Part shown: one piece after another, positions 1 through 6,609 of the stretch
Numbering within the stretch: position 1 is the stretch's first letter
Layout of the letters: every line of letters begins with the position of its first letter
From: Pseudomonas sp. UBA5782
Lineage (GTDB): Bacteria; Pseudomonadota; Gammaproteobacteria; Pseudomonadales; Pseudomonadaceae
Assembly (NCBI GenBank): GCA_002418465.1
Contig: DIEE01000192.1
Location: forward strand, 1 to 9,242
Direction of reading: 5' to 3'
DNA: 9,242 nucleotides
Made by a program: the position numbers and the translations under genes
Notes under the pieces: generated by a model
What the model saw: the letters and a program-made list of their open reading frames with translations, nothing else
The model's database searches: none
What the model was told of the DNA's origin: nothing

Positions 1-517
1 CGGCGCGTCCGGCCGAGGCGATGCGGCCTTTGCCGGCGCAACCGTAGAGGGTGCCCAGTTGCAGCGCGGCGGGGATGCCGGCGGTGTAGTTCTCGCTGTA
101 CCAGCCATTGCGCAGCAGCACGTACGGTACGCCGGAGGCGGCCAGTGCCGCTTCGGTTTCGCGGTGCTCGTCGGCCAGGCCGAGCGGCGAGCGGTCGGCG
201 TGCAGCAGGCTGGTGTAGGCCAGCAGTTTCACCCCGGCCTTGCTCGCCGCGGCGATGGCGGCGCGGTGCTGCGGCGCGCGCTTGCCGACTTCGCTGGAGG
301 AGATCAGCAGGATTTTCTCGGCGCCGGCGAAGGCGCTGTCCAGGCTCTGCGGCTGGTCGTAGTCGGCCTGGCGTACTTGCACGCCGAGGGCGGCGAGGTC
401 GGCGACCTTGGACGGGGTGCGCACCGCGGCGACGATCTGCGCGGCGGGCAGTTTTTCCAGCAGGCCCTGGATGACGAGGCGGCCCAGTTGGCCGCTGGCT
501 CCGGTGACGACGATCAT
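1..517 (-). CDS. qorB: NAD(P)H:quinone oxidoreductase, QorB/YtfG-like (3' end cut off by window)
   Basis: Encodes the first 172 residues of an NmrA-like atypical short-chain dehydrogenase; the family is usually about 285 residues, so the C-terminal 40% lies beyond base 1. The N-terminus has the Rossmann dinucleotide-binding loop TGASGQLG at residues 5-12. The segments LLISSSEVGKRAPQH (70-84), YTSLLHADRSPLGLADEH (101-118) and LLRNGWYSENY (134-144) closely resemble E. coli QorB (YtfG) as I remember it. That enzyme is a cytosolic NADPH-dependent quinone reductase. The ATG at 517 is preceded on the minus strand by GGAG (bases 525-528) with 7-nt spacing. It is transcribed divergently from an HxlR-family regulator gene, the arrangement expected for qorB and its repressor. 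No broken codons were seen in the visible part. Recognition is from remembered family sequences, not from a search. Confidence 0.93.
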   Translation of the reverse strand, partial: MIVVTGASGQLGRLVIQGLLEKLPAAQIVAAVRTPSKVADLAALGVQVRQADYDQPQSLDSAFAGAEKILLISSSEVGKRAPQHRAAIAAASKAGVKLLAYTSLLHADRSPLGLADEHRETEAALAASGVPYVLLRNGWYSENYTAGIPAALQLGTLYGCAGKGRIASAGRA

Positions 518-562
518 GGTCTGGCTCCGTGTATCGATTGAGGAGCGGGAAGCGTATTCTTC

Positions 563-587
563 GTGCTAACTTTTCGTAAGTACGCAC
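563..587. promoter_or_regulatory. Candidate HxlR (QorR) operator between qorB and qorR
   Basis: A 25-bp two-fold symmetric element, GTGC-N2-ACTT-N5-AAGT-N2-GCAC, centred on base 575. All eight positions in each arm match, and only the two bases between the half-arm blocks break the symmetry. It sits in the 86-bp divergent gap, 17 bp before the regulator ATG and 45 bp from the qorB ATG. HxlR-family regulators such as YodB bind similar short inverted repeats (TACT-N7-AGTA). Autoregulation together with repression of qorB is therefore the natural inference. I could not fix -10/-35 boxes confidently, although TATTCT (555-560) is a possible -10 for the plus strand. Confidence 0.75.
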
Positions 588-603
588 AAGAAGGTAAGTG
601 TCG

Positions 604-1002
604 ATGAACTCCTCCGAAGCCACCCTCGCCGCCCAGATGGGCCGTGGCGAGCTGTTCGCCGAAGCTTGTCCGTCGCGCGATGTGCTACGCCACGTCACCA
701 GTCGCTGGGGCGTGCTGATCCTCGTCGCGCTGCTCGGCGGCACGCACCGCTTCGCCGACCTGCGGCGCAAGGTCAACGGTGTCAGCGAGAAGATGCTCGC
801 GCAGACCCTGCAGTTGCTCGAGGGAGACGGCCTGCTGCTGCGCGTGGCCTACCCGGTGGTGCCGCCGCACGTAGAGTACTCGCTGACCCCGCTGGGGCTC
901 GAGGTGGCCGGCAAGGTCGAGGCGCTGGCCGACTGGATCGAGATCAACCTGCCGCGCATCCAGCAGGCGCAGCGCGAGATCGCCGCAGGGCTGCCGGTCT
1001 GA
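604..1002 (+). CDS. qorR: HxlR-family transcriptional regulator, QorR/YtfH-like
   Basis: A 132-residue winged helix-turn-helix repressor of the HxlR (MarR-like, dimeric) family. It carries the conserved N-terminal cysteine in FAEACPSRDVL (Cys22), followed by HVTSRWGVLILVAL (30-43). The family hallmark runs from SEKMLAQTLQLLEGDGLL (61-78) through PPHVEYSLTPLG (87-98), covering recognition helix and wing. It strongly resembles E. coli YtfH, which is also divergent from ytfG. In this family the N-terminal Cys is the usual sensor of quinones, diamide or other electrophiles, so sensing of quinone stress is an inference. The ATG at 604 is chosen over the GTG at 598 because AAGAAGG (588-594) lies 9 nt from the ATG but only 3 nt from the GTG. 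It converges with the lipoprotein gene, with 9 bases between the two stop codons and no visible terminator there. Confidence 0.92.
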   Translation: MNSSEATLAAQMGRGELFAEACPSRDVLRHVTSRWGVLILVALLGGTHRFADLRRKVNGVSEKMLAQTLQLLEGDGLLLRVAYPVVPPHVEYSLTPLGLEVAGKVEALADWIEINLPRIQQAQREIAAGLPV

Positions 1003-1011
1003 GCGCCGATT

Positions 1012-1491
1012 TCAGGGCGAGTAGGGCGAGGCCGGTGGCTCGGGCCAGGTCAGGGTGCCGCTGTCGCTGAAACGCTGGGTGCCGAACAGGCCGCCGGCGA
1101 ACTTGCCCTTGAGCCGGTAGGGCAGGCCCTGGCCCGGCTGGTAGAGGCCCAGGCCCCAGGTCTGGCGCATCACCGAGAACGCCGAGATCGTCACCGGCAC
1201 GCTGACCAGCGCCTCGCCGAAGCGCGGGATTTCGCCGCGCTGGTCGCTGACGCCGCTGGCCAGTGGCTGACCGTTCACCTCCAGTTCCAGCGCCACGCCG
1301 CTGTAGTCGAGGGCCTCGTCGTTGGGGTTCTGCACGCGCAATTGCACGGCGAAGCGCAGCTCCAGGCCCCGGCCGGGCAGTGGTTCGAGCCCGGCCAGGT
1401 CGATGTGCAGCGGGTCGCGTGGCGTCAGGCTGCTGCAGGCGGCGAGGGCGAGAAGTAGCGGCGGGACGAGCAATGCGGGCAGGCGGATCAT
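1012..1491 (-). CDS. LEA14-type (WHy domain) outer-membrane lipoprotein
   Basis: A 159-residue small lipoprotein. The N-terminal hydrophobic signal (residues 4-18) ends in the lipobox LAAC with Cys19 as the acylated residue. Ser20 follows rather than Asp, so outer-membrane sorting by Lol is expected. The mature part is a single LEA_2/WHy-type beta-sandwich domain. It has the conserved VQNPNDEALDYSG (53-65), the NGQPLASGVS segment (73-82) and the repeated hydrophobic beta pattern of the family. LEA14-like bacterial lipoproteins are associated with desiccation or envelope stress, but most, including this one, have no proven role. The ATG at 1491 has only a weak AGAG Shine-Dalgarno-like sequence about 10 nt upstream. 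The gene is probably monocistronic, because a 357-bp gap separates it from the next minus-strand gene. Confidence 0.85.
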   Translation of the reverse strand: MIRLPALLVPPLLLALAACSSLTPRDPLHIDLAGLEPLPGRGLELRFAVQLRVQNPNDEALDYSGVALELEVNGQPLASGVSDQRGEIPRFGEALVSVPVTISAFSVMRQTWGLGLYQPGQGLPYRLKGKFAGGLFGTQRFSDSGTLTWPEPPASPYSP

Positions 1492-1514
1492 GGTGTGGTG
1501 CTCTAGCTTGGCAT

Positions 1515-1526
1515 GTCTCTAGAGAC
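1515..1526. promoter_or_regulatory. Perfect 12-bp palindrome upstream of the lipoprotein gene
   Basis: GTCTCTAGAGAC at 1515-1526 is a perfect 12-bp palindrome, 24 bases upstream of the lipoprotein ATG. That places it where a repressor or activator site would sit. A second CTCTAG occurs at 1501-1506, 16 bp from the CTCTAG inside the palindrome, giving a directly repeated half-site. No known regulator is recognised, so the operator role is inferred from symmetry and position only. Confidence 0.35.
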
Positions 1527-1586
1527 CCGCGAGAGGCGCGCTTAGCTCCGCGATGGGCTGGTGAGGGCATTCGGCGTTGCACCTAG

Positions 1587-1610
1587 GTGAATTTATTTTC
1601 GATAATTCAC
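1587..1610. promoter_or_regulatory. Inverted repeat GTGAATT-N10-AATTCAC overlapping a possible -10
   Basis: Perfect 7-bp arms GTGAATT (1587-1593) and AATTCAC (1604-1610) are separated by 10 bases, in an AT-rich island within GC-rich DNA. The right arm overlaps GATAAT (1601-1606), a good -10 match on the plus strand. The geometry is that of a transcription-factor site over a promoter, about 96 bp upstream of the lipoprotein start on the other strand. Which transcript it would control is unclear. Confidence 0.35.
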
Positions 1611-1820
1611 ACCGCCCATGTGACTGCGACAATGTGCCGCGCCATCCAAGCAAGCGACAGGTTGGCGAAAGCTGCGGCCACTAGCCTGTCACATCCCTGC
1701 GGCGGCCGAGTCCGTGCAGGGCGACGCGCCGTCACGAGCGCCGCGTTGTTCTCCCCCCTTGTGTCATTTCCCTTGCGAAGCGACAGCGGTACCGCCACAA
1801 GCGGCACCGCGATTTCGCCT

Positions 1821-1842
1821 GCCCGCACGTTGCGCAGCGGGC
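1821..1842 (-). terminator. Possible hairpin just after the 232-residue protein gene
   Basis: GCCCGC (1821-1826) and GCGGGC (1837-1842) form a 6-bp GC stem around a 10-nt loop. It starts 6 bases past the TGA (complement of 1849-1851) of the minus-strand gene. There is no following T-run on the minus strand, so an intrinsic terminator is only a possibility. Confidence 0.3.
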
Positions 1843-1848
1843 GTGGTT

Positions 1849-2547
1849 TCAGGCCGGCGAGCGGCCCAGCTGGTCGAGCCATTCGGCCAGCACCCGGCGG
1901 CGCCACCAGTCGCTGTTCTCGATCAGCTGCCGCACCCGGCACTGCTGATCGCTGTTGCCGGCGAACTGGCGGGGCGCGGGGAGCAGCGGCATCTCCAGCA
2001 GCAATGCGTCACAGGCGTGCTGATAGTCGCCAGAGTCGAGGCCGAGTTGGCCGTCGGCGAGCATTGCCAGGCCACGCGCGCGGGCGCCGCCTTGCGGGTG
2101 CAGTGAGAGCCGCGGGCAGAGCCAGAAGAGCAGCTGGCTGGCAGCGTCCCCGCTGCCGCGTTCGCCGAACAGGGCGACCTCCAGCGCCTCGATCAGGCGC
2201 CCGCGCAGCGCGTCATCGGCGTTTTCCTGCAATGCCTGCCAGCGGGGCACCAGCTGTTCGCGGATGAAACCGTCCAGGCGCGCGGCCAGTTCGTCGGCGC
2301 TCAGCCCCTGGTAATCCAGCGCCGCGCCGCTGAACAGGATGCGCAGGTAGGTCTTGTCCACCAGCGTGCGCCCGGCGTTCTGCCAGGCGTATTCGGCGGC
2401 GTGCGCGAGGCTGCCGTGGAACAGCAGCAACAGGCCGTTATCGCTGCTGCGCGGATCGTCGCCGGTGGCGCAGTTCGGGTTCGCATCCCGCCAGCGCTGC
2501 AGCGCGACGGCGGTGGCCTGGGCCAGGCGGTGCACGGGAATGGCCAC
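1849..2547 (-). CDS. Hypothetical protein, 232 residues
   Basis: I do not recognise this family. The reading frame shows normal high-GC codon use, begins with GTG at 2547 and has GAGAG (complement of 2555-2559) 7 nt upstream, so it looks genuinely translated. The protein is soluble and helical-looking, with no signal peptide or membrane segment. Visible patches are GLLLLFHGSLAHAAEYAWQNAG (about 38-59), DKTYLRILFSG (64-74), an acidic/Leu-rich middle (85-130), FWLCPRLSLHPQGG (141-154) and SDWWRRRVLAEWLDQL (212-227). Four cysteines (26, 144, 179, 203) are scattered and do not form an obvious metal motif. It stands alone between two intergenic gaps, so context gives no function. The next gene, for the YeiH-family protein, is divergent. 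Confidence 0.75.
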   Translation of the reverse strand: MAIPVHRLAQATAVALQRWRDANPNCATGDDPRSSDNGLLLLFHGSLAHAAEYAWQNAGRTLVDKTYLRILFSGAALDYQGLSADELAARLDGFIREQLVPRWQALQENADDALRGRLIEALEVALFGERGSGDAASQLLFWLCPRLSLHPQGGARARGLAMLADGQLGLDSGDYQHACDALLLEMPLLPAPRQFAGNSDQQCRVRQLIENSDWWRRRVLAEWLDQLGRSPA

Positions 2548-2698
2548 GCACGTTCTCTCGGAGTGTCAGGAAGGCCAGCTTAGAAGCTCGACCGCGTTCG
2601 GGTTAGGTCCAGTTGGCGCCAGGCTCGAGCGCCATGCACATCTGGCCCCGTGTCTGACTCAATAGTGGTCCTAATGATGCCAATTTCGATTCTCTAGC

Positions 2699-2718
2699 AT
2701 GCGCTTATGCATTTATGC
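2699..2718. promoter_or_regulatory. Phased ATGC repeats upstream of the YeiH-family gene
   Basis: ATGC occurs at 2699, 2707 and 2715, exactly 8 bp apart. The first two are followed by an ATGCnnTT pattern and the third by ATGCCAAA; a further ATGC occurs at 2726. The block lies 26 bases before the chosen ATG, in the leader or promoter of the transporter gene. It could be a short direct-repeat operator, but this is a weak call. Confidence 0.25.
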
Positions 2719-2743
2719 CAAAGCGATGCAAGGATTCGGAATA

Positions 2744-3802
2744 ATGAGTTCCAAAAACAACAATAGCTCAGTAGCTACCCTCGTTCCCGCCGACAGCTGG
2801 CTCAGCCGTCGCCGCGAGCGCTTTCTCGAAGTCTCTCCCGGTCTGCTGGTGGCGGTGGTGGTCGCCGCCGGTGCCACCTTCCTTTCCGAGCATTACGGTG
2901 CGCCGGTGATGCTGATGGCGCTGCTGCTGGGCATGGCTCTGGGCTTCCTGCACGAGGAAGGCCGCGCGGTGGCGGGTATCAAGTTCACCTCCAGCACCAT
3001 CCTGCGCATCGGCGTGGCGCTGCTCGGCATGCGCATCACCGTCGAGCAGATCTTCTCCCTCGGCGGCACCCTGATGATGGTGGTGATCGGCGCGGTGCTG
3101 CTGACCATCGGCTTCGGCGTGGCGCTGTCGAAGCTGCTCGGCCTGGGCCGCGATTTCGGCGTGCTCAGCGGCGGCAGCGTCGGCATCTGCGGCGCTTCGG
3201 CGGCGCTGGCGATCTCCGCCGTGCTGCCGCAGAACAAGGACGCCGAACGCAACACCATCTTCACCGTGATCAGCGTAACCGCGCTGAGCACCCTGGCGAT
3301 GATCGTCTACCCGATCCTGGCCAAGAGCCTCGGCCTCGACGACCAGCAGGCGGGAGTATTCCTCGGCGCGACCATCCACGACGTGGCCCAGGTGGTCGGC
3401 GCCGGCTACAGCATGTCCAACGAGACCGGCGATACCGCCACGGTGATCAAGCTGCTGCGGGTGGCGATGCTGGTGCCCATCGTGTTCTCCCTCTCGCTGC
3501 TGCTGCGCCGTCGCGACAGCGCGGGCGCCGGCGGCTCGAAGGCGGCCTTGCCGCTGCCGCTGTTCATCATCTTCTTCGTCATCTTCGTCGGCCTGAACAG
3601 CAGCGGCGTGATGCCGGCCTGGAGCCAGAAGATGGCCATCAGCGTGTCGAGCTGGTGCCTGGTCACGGCGATCGCCGCGCTGGGCATGAAAACCTCGATC
3701 AAGGCGCTGCTGGCGGTGGGCTGGCGGCCGGCGACGCTGCTGGTGGCGGAAACCCTGTTCCTCGCCACGCTGATCCTGGTGATCCTCAAGTTCTTCGTCT
3801 GA
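2744..3802 (+). CDS. YeiH family putative sulfate exporter (PSE family membrane protein)
   Basis: A 352-residue polytopic inner-membrane protein of the YeiH/UPF0324 family (putative sulfate exporters, related to proteins tied to taurine and sulfonate breakdown). Family signatures are SGGSVGICGASAALA (142-156), GATIHDVAQVVGAGY (208-222) and RVAMLVPIVF (239-248). I see about ten hydrophobic segments from residue 32 to the end, with a short charged cytoplasmic tail at 1-29. The ATG at 2744 has AAGGA (2730-2734) 9 nt upstream. An in-frame extension to 2699 adds 15 residues without a better ribosome site and was rejected. Substrate assignment is by family only; YeiH proteins are largely uncharacterised. 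The gene is flanked by divergent and convergent neighbours, so it is probably transcribed alone. No LysR-type regulator gene, a common YeiH partner, is adjacent. Confidence 0.9.
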   Translation: MSSKNNNSSVATLVPADSWLSRRRERFLEVSPGLLVAVVVAAGATFLSEHYGAPVMLMALLLGMALGFLHEEGRAVAGIKFTSSTILRIGVALLGMRITVEQIFSLGGTLMMVVIGAVLLTIGFGVALSKLLGLGRDFGVLSGGSVGICGASAALAISAVLPQNKDAERNTIFTVISVTALSTLAMIVYPILAKSLGLDDQQAGVFLGATIHDVAQVVGAGYSMSNETGDTATVIKLLRVAMLVPIVFSLSLLLRRRDSAGAGGSKAALPLPLFIIFFVIFVGLNSSGVMPAWSQKMAISVSSWCLVTAIAALGMKTSIKALLAVGWRPATLLVAETLFLATLILVILKFFV

Positions 3803-3809
3803 GGCCGCC

Positions 3810-3830
3810 GGCCGCCGATTCGCGGCGGCC
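3810..3830. terminator. Hairpin between convergent yeiH-like and cobT genes
   Basis: GGCCGCCG (3810-3817) and CGGCGGCC (3823-3830) form a perfect 8-bp all-GC stem with a 5-nt loop. It lies in the 34-bp gap between the two converging stop codons. The symmetry allows it to act in both directions. There is no real T-run on either side, so release may be imperfect or factor-aided. Confidence 0.6.
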
Positions 3831-3836
3831 ACTCCT

Positions 3837-5564
3837 TCAGCGCCGCGCACGGCCCCGCGCGAGCAACCCGAGCACTTCGCCGAACAGCGCATTCTCGACG
3901 CCCTGCTGCAAATCCAGCTCCAGGCTGTTGCGGTAGTAGGTGCTCAGGTCGAGGCCGACGCCCAGCGCGTACAGTTCGATTTCCCCTTCGTCCTCGATCT
4001 GCCGCGCCACCTGGCGCAGGTGCAGGTCGAGGATGTCCTCGCGGTTGGCCTGGTGGGTCGCGCTGTCCATCGGGCAGCCGTCACTGATCACGATCAGCAG
4101 GCGCCGCGGTTCGTTGCGCTGGCGCAGACGCTGGCGCGCCCAGAGCAGCGCCTCGCCGTCGACGCCCTCGCGGAACAGATCGGACTTGAGCAGCCCGGCG
4201 ATGGCCGGACGGGCGCGCCGCCAGGGTGTGTCGGCGTCCTTGTAGAGCATGTGGCACAGCTCGTTGAGGCGGCCGGGATCGGCGGGACGGCCCTGTCCGC
4301 GCCAGCGCTTGAACGGCCGTCCGCCGTTCCACTGGCCGGTGGTGAAGCCGAGGATCTCGCTCTTCGCCCCGGCCAGCTCCAGCGCGCGGCACAGGCAGTC
4401 GACCAGCAGCGCCAGGCTTTCGATGTGCGTGCGCATCGAGCCGGAGTTGTCGATCAGGAAGCTCACCACGCATTCGCTGTGCGGGCGCAGCGGCTCGCGG
4501 CGGAACAGGTCGCGCCGCTCCGGGCTGGTCACCAGCGAACTCAGGCGACCGCCGTCGAGGCGGCCTTCCTCCTGGGCGAATTCCCAGCCCTGCAGGCGCG
4601 GCGCGGCGAGCAGCGCGGAAAGCTGGCGCGCCAGCCGCTGCAGGTTGAGGCCCTGGCGCAGGATGCGCTGGTCGAGGCGCTGGCGCAGTTCCAGCAACAG
4701 CTCGGCGCGCACGCGTTTGACGACGTTTTGCTCGACGTCGTGGTCGCGACTGAAGACCTGGTAGCGGAAGCCTTCCGGGCCGCCATCGCGCGCGCTGGCA
4801 CCGGCCACGCCGCTGCCATCGCCGTCATCGCCGCCGTCGTTTTCCAGCAGCAGGGCGAAGGCCGCCAGGCGCTTCTCGCTGGCCTGGTCCTGGCGTTCTT
4901 CGGCGCTGCCCAGTTGCTGTTCAAGCTGGTCGATCAGCGCGGCGATGCAGAAGGCGATGTTCAGCGCGTGGGTGGCGAACGCCGCCTGATCGTGGCGGGT
5001 CTTGCGCAGCAGGCCGAACGCCGCGCCGAACTGGCCGAGCAGGCCCATGCGCGGCGCCTCCAGCAGGTCCTGGATACGCTCCGGCGTATGCCCGTTGCAG
5101 AGCAGGCGCCAGCTCATCAGGGCGAGAGTGAAGAGCATCAGGCCGGTGTGGTGTTCCAGCTCGCCGGAGTCGATGAACTGCTCGGCCCACTGGCTGAAGC
5201 GGTGCATCAGGTTGCTGCGTGCGCCCGGCAGCTCTTCGCCGACCAGCGATTCGCAGCGCAACTGTTCGAGCAGGTCGAAGACCAGCCGCTCGATCGGTGC
5301 TGCCGGCAGGCGGCTGCGGTGCAAGGCGTGATCGCTGTGTTGCAGGCGCAGCGCGAGGCTGTCGGCGACGCCGCGAAAGGAGCGGAAATCGTCACGGGTG
5401 AAGTCCGGATGCAGGTGCGGCGCGCGGATCGGGAAGGCCTTGCCGGCCAGCTCCAGGCGGTTGCCGCGGTAGCGCAGGCGCGGGCTGGCGGCGAGCGCGC
5501 GGAGCACCGCGGCGCAGAGTTCCTCGACCTGCTGCTGGCGCTTCTCCAGGCGCACCGCGGTCAC
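3837..5564 (-). CDS. cobT: Cobaltochelatase subunit CobT (VWA domain)
   Basis: A 575-residue cytosolic subunit of the aerobic, ATP-dependent cobaltochelatase. Together with CobS it helps CobN insert Co2+ into hydrogenobyrinic acid a,c-diamide during B12 synthesis. The N-terminal half is helical (CobT_N type). A short acidic/Gly linker, ENDGGDDGDG (241-250), stands where longer acidic stretches occur in other CobT proteins. The C-terminal half is a von Willebrand A domain. Its MIDAS ligands are visible: D372-x-S374-x-S376 in IDNSGSM, a Thr in GFTTGQWNGG (408-409), and D495 in ISDGCP. PWRRARPAIAGLL and DGEALLWA (447-476) match CobT as remembered. Translation starts with GTG at 5564 inside the cobS stop (GTGA overlap), pointing to translational coupling. 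The family is usually about 600-630 residues. No frame break was seen. Confidence 0.88.
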   Translation of the reverse strand: MTAVRLEKRQQQVEELCAAVLRALAASPRLRYRGNRLELAGKAFPIRAPHLHPDFTRDDFRSFRGVADSLALRLQHSDHALHRSRLPAAPIERLVFDLLEQLRCESLVGEELPGARSNLMHRFSQWAEQFIDSGELEHHTGLMLFTLALMSWRLLCNGHTPERIQDLLEAPRMGLLGQFGAAFGLLRKTRHDQAAFATHALNIAFCIAALIDQLEQQLGSAEERQDQASEKRLAAFALLLENDGGDDGDGSGVAGASARDGGPEGFRYQVFSRDHDVEQNVVKRVRAELLLELRQRLDQRILRQGLNLQRLARQLSALLAAPRLQGWEFAQEEGRLDGGRLSSLVTSPERRDLFRREPLRPHSECVVSFLIDNSGSMRTHIESLALLVDCLCRALELAGAKSEILGFTTGQWNGGRPFKRWRGQGRPADPGRLNELCHMLYKDADTPWRRARPAIAGLLKSDLFREGVDGEALLWARQRLRQRNEPRRLLIVISDGCPMDSATHQANREDILDLHLRQVARQIEDEGEIELYALGVGLDLSTYYRNSLELDLQQGVENALFGEVLGLLARGRARR

Positions 5565-6526
5565 GCGGATTGCTGCCGCAGGTGGGATTCGGCCAGCTCA
5601 ACGTCGAAGCAGCGCTGGTAATACTCGGCCACCAGCGCGCGCTCGCTGTCGTCGCACTTGTTGAGGAAGGTCAGGCGGAAGGCGCTGGCCGGGTCGCCGA
5701 AGATCTCGCTGTTCTCCGCCCAGGAAATCACCCCGCGCGGCGACATCAGCGTGGACAGGTCGCCGGCGGCGAAGCCCTGGCGGGTCAGGTTGGCCAGCGC
5801 CACCATGCGCCCGATCAGCGCCGTGTCGCTGCCCGGCACCTGTCCGGCGACGATCGCCACCTCTTCTGCGGCGGGCAGGTAATCCAGGCGCGCGACCACG
5901 TTCCAGCGGTCCAGCTGCGCCTGGTTGAGCACCTGGGCACCGTGGTAGAGGCCGTTGAGGTTGCCCAGGCCGATGGTGTTGGCGGTGGCGAACAGGCGGA
6001 AGTACGGGTGCGGCGTGAGCACTTGGTTCTGGTCCAGCAGGGTCAGCTTGCCGTCGCGTTCGAGCACTCGCTGGATTACGAACATCACGTCCGGGCGGCC
6101 GGCGTCGTATTCGTCGAAGATCAGCGCCATCGGCCGGCGCAGCGCCCAAGGCAGGATGCCTTCCTGGAATTCGGTGACCTGCTGGCCGTCGCGCAGGACG
6201 ATGGCGTCCTTGCCGATCAGGTCCAGGCGGCTGACGTGGCCGTCGAGGTTGACGCGCATGCACGGCCAGTTGAGGCGCGCGGCGACCTGCTCGATGTGGG
6301 TCGACTTGCCGGTGCCGTGCAGCCCCTGCAACAGCACCCGGCGGTTGCGCATGAAGCCGGCGAGGATCGCCAGGGTGGCGTCGTGATCGAAGCGGTAGGC
6401 GGGGTCGATGTCCGGTACCTGCGCATCGCGCTGAAGGAACACCGGCACCTGCAGGTCGGCATCGATGCCGAACAGTTCGCGGCAGGAAACCAGGCGGCTG
6501 GCGAGTTCGAAGTGCAGGTCGGTCAT
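5561..6526 (-). CDS. cobS: Cobaltochelatase subunit CobS (AAA+ ATPase)
   Basis: A 321-residue MoxR-class AAA+ ATPase that forms a ring complex with CobT and powers cobalt insertion by CobN. It is close to CobS along its whole length. Visible motifs are ELFGIDADLQVPVF (17-30), Walker A GLHGTGKST (68-76), HIEQVAARLNWPC (77-89), Walker B ALIFDEYDAGRPDVMF (134-149), sensor-1 FATANT (179-184), LNQAQLDRW (200-208) and STLMSPRGVISWAEN (258-272). The ATG at 6526 gives the usual family length. A TTG at 6550 would add 8 residues but sits about where transcription would begin from the candidate -10 TAGAAT (complement of 6557-6562). The ribosome site is weak (GGA, 7 nt). It overlaps cobT by 4 bases. No cobN or other cob gene is in the window, which is common because cobST is often unlinked. 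Confidence 0.93.
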   Translation of the reverse strand: MTDLHFELASRLVSCRELFGIDADLQVPVFLQRDAQVPDIDPAYRFDHDATLAILAGFMRNRRVLLQGLHGTGKSTHIEQVAARLNWPCMRVNLDGHVSRLDLIGKDAIVLRDGQQVTEFQEGILPWALRRPMALIFDEYDAGRPDVMFVIQRVLERDGKLTLLDQNQVLTPHPYFRLFATANTIGLGNLNGLYHGAQVLNQAQLDRWNVVARLDYLPAAEEVAIVAGQVPGSDTALIGRMVALANLTRQGFAAGDLSTLMSPRGVISWAENSEIFGDPASAFRLTFLNKCDDSERALVAEYYQRCFDVELAESHLRQQSA

Positions 6527-6556
6527 CGGGCGGTCCGTATCGAGGGGCAATACGCG

Positions 6557-6562
6557 ATTCTA
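6557..6562 (-). promoter_or_regulatory. Candidate -10 box for cobST
   Basis: The minus strand reads TAGAAT here, a five-of-six match to TATAAT, about 30 nt upstream of the cobS ATG. No good -35 is seen 16-18 bp further upstream, so an activator would be needed if this is the promoter. It would place the transcript start near base 6550. Confidence 0.3.
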
Positions 6563-6609
6563 GGCAGCGCGCCGCGCCCGCTCTGGCACCAGATGCGGCG
6601 CAATCGTGC

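Larger units (their letters stand above)
1492..1848. other. 357-bp intergenic region without a convincing gene
   Basis: This gap separates the lipoprotein gene from the 232-residue protein gene. Reading frames crossing it have low-complexity Arg/Ala-rich translations and no good ribosome binding site, so I call no protein. It contains the palindrome at 1515-1526, the ACCTAGGT palindrome at 1581-1588, the inverted repeat at 1587-1610 and GCGGTACCGC at 1786-1795. There are four CTAG tetranucleotides between 1503 and 1684. An AT-rich patch (about 1588-1612) contains a possible plus-strand -10 GATAAT (1601-1606), 18 bp after TTGCAC (1577-1582). A possible hairpin lies at its right end (1821-1842). 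Confidence 0.6.

Noticed and set aside
598..1002. GTG at 598 as the start of the HxlR regulator
   Set aside because: Only 3 nt separate it from AAGAAGG (588-594), whereas ATG 604 has 9-nt spacing and matches the family's N-terminus.
1003..1011. Terminator between the regulator and lipoprotein genes
   Set aside because: Only 9 bases separate the stops, and no stem or T-run is visible there.
1587..2267. Plus-strand open frame of 226 codons across the intergenic gap and into the 232-residue gene
   Set aside because: Arg/Ala/Gly-rich translation, no ribosome site at its start, and it overlaps a better gene on the other strand.
4020..5621. A 533-codon open frame on the plus strand, antisense to cobT
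   Set aside because: It mirrors cobT exactly in high-GC DNA. Its translation is Ala/Gln/Val-rich with no domain pattern, while the opposite strand encodes a full CobT with intact MIDAS residues.
6583..6600. Sigma-54 promoter suggested by CTGGCAC
   Set aside because: The GG and GC dinucleotides are 8 rather than 10 bases apart and the TTGC box is missing.
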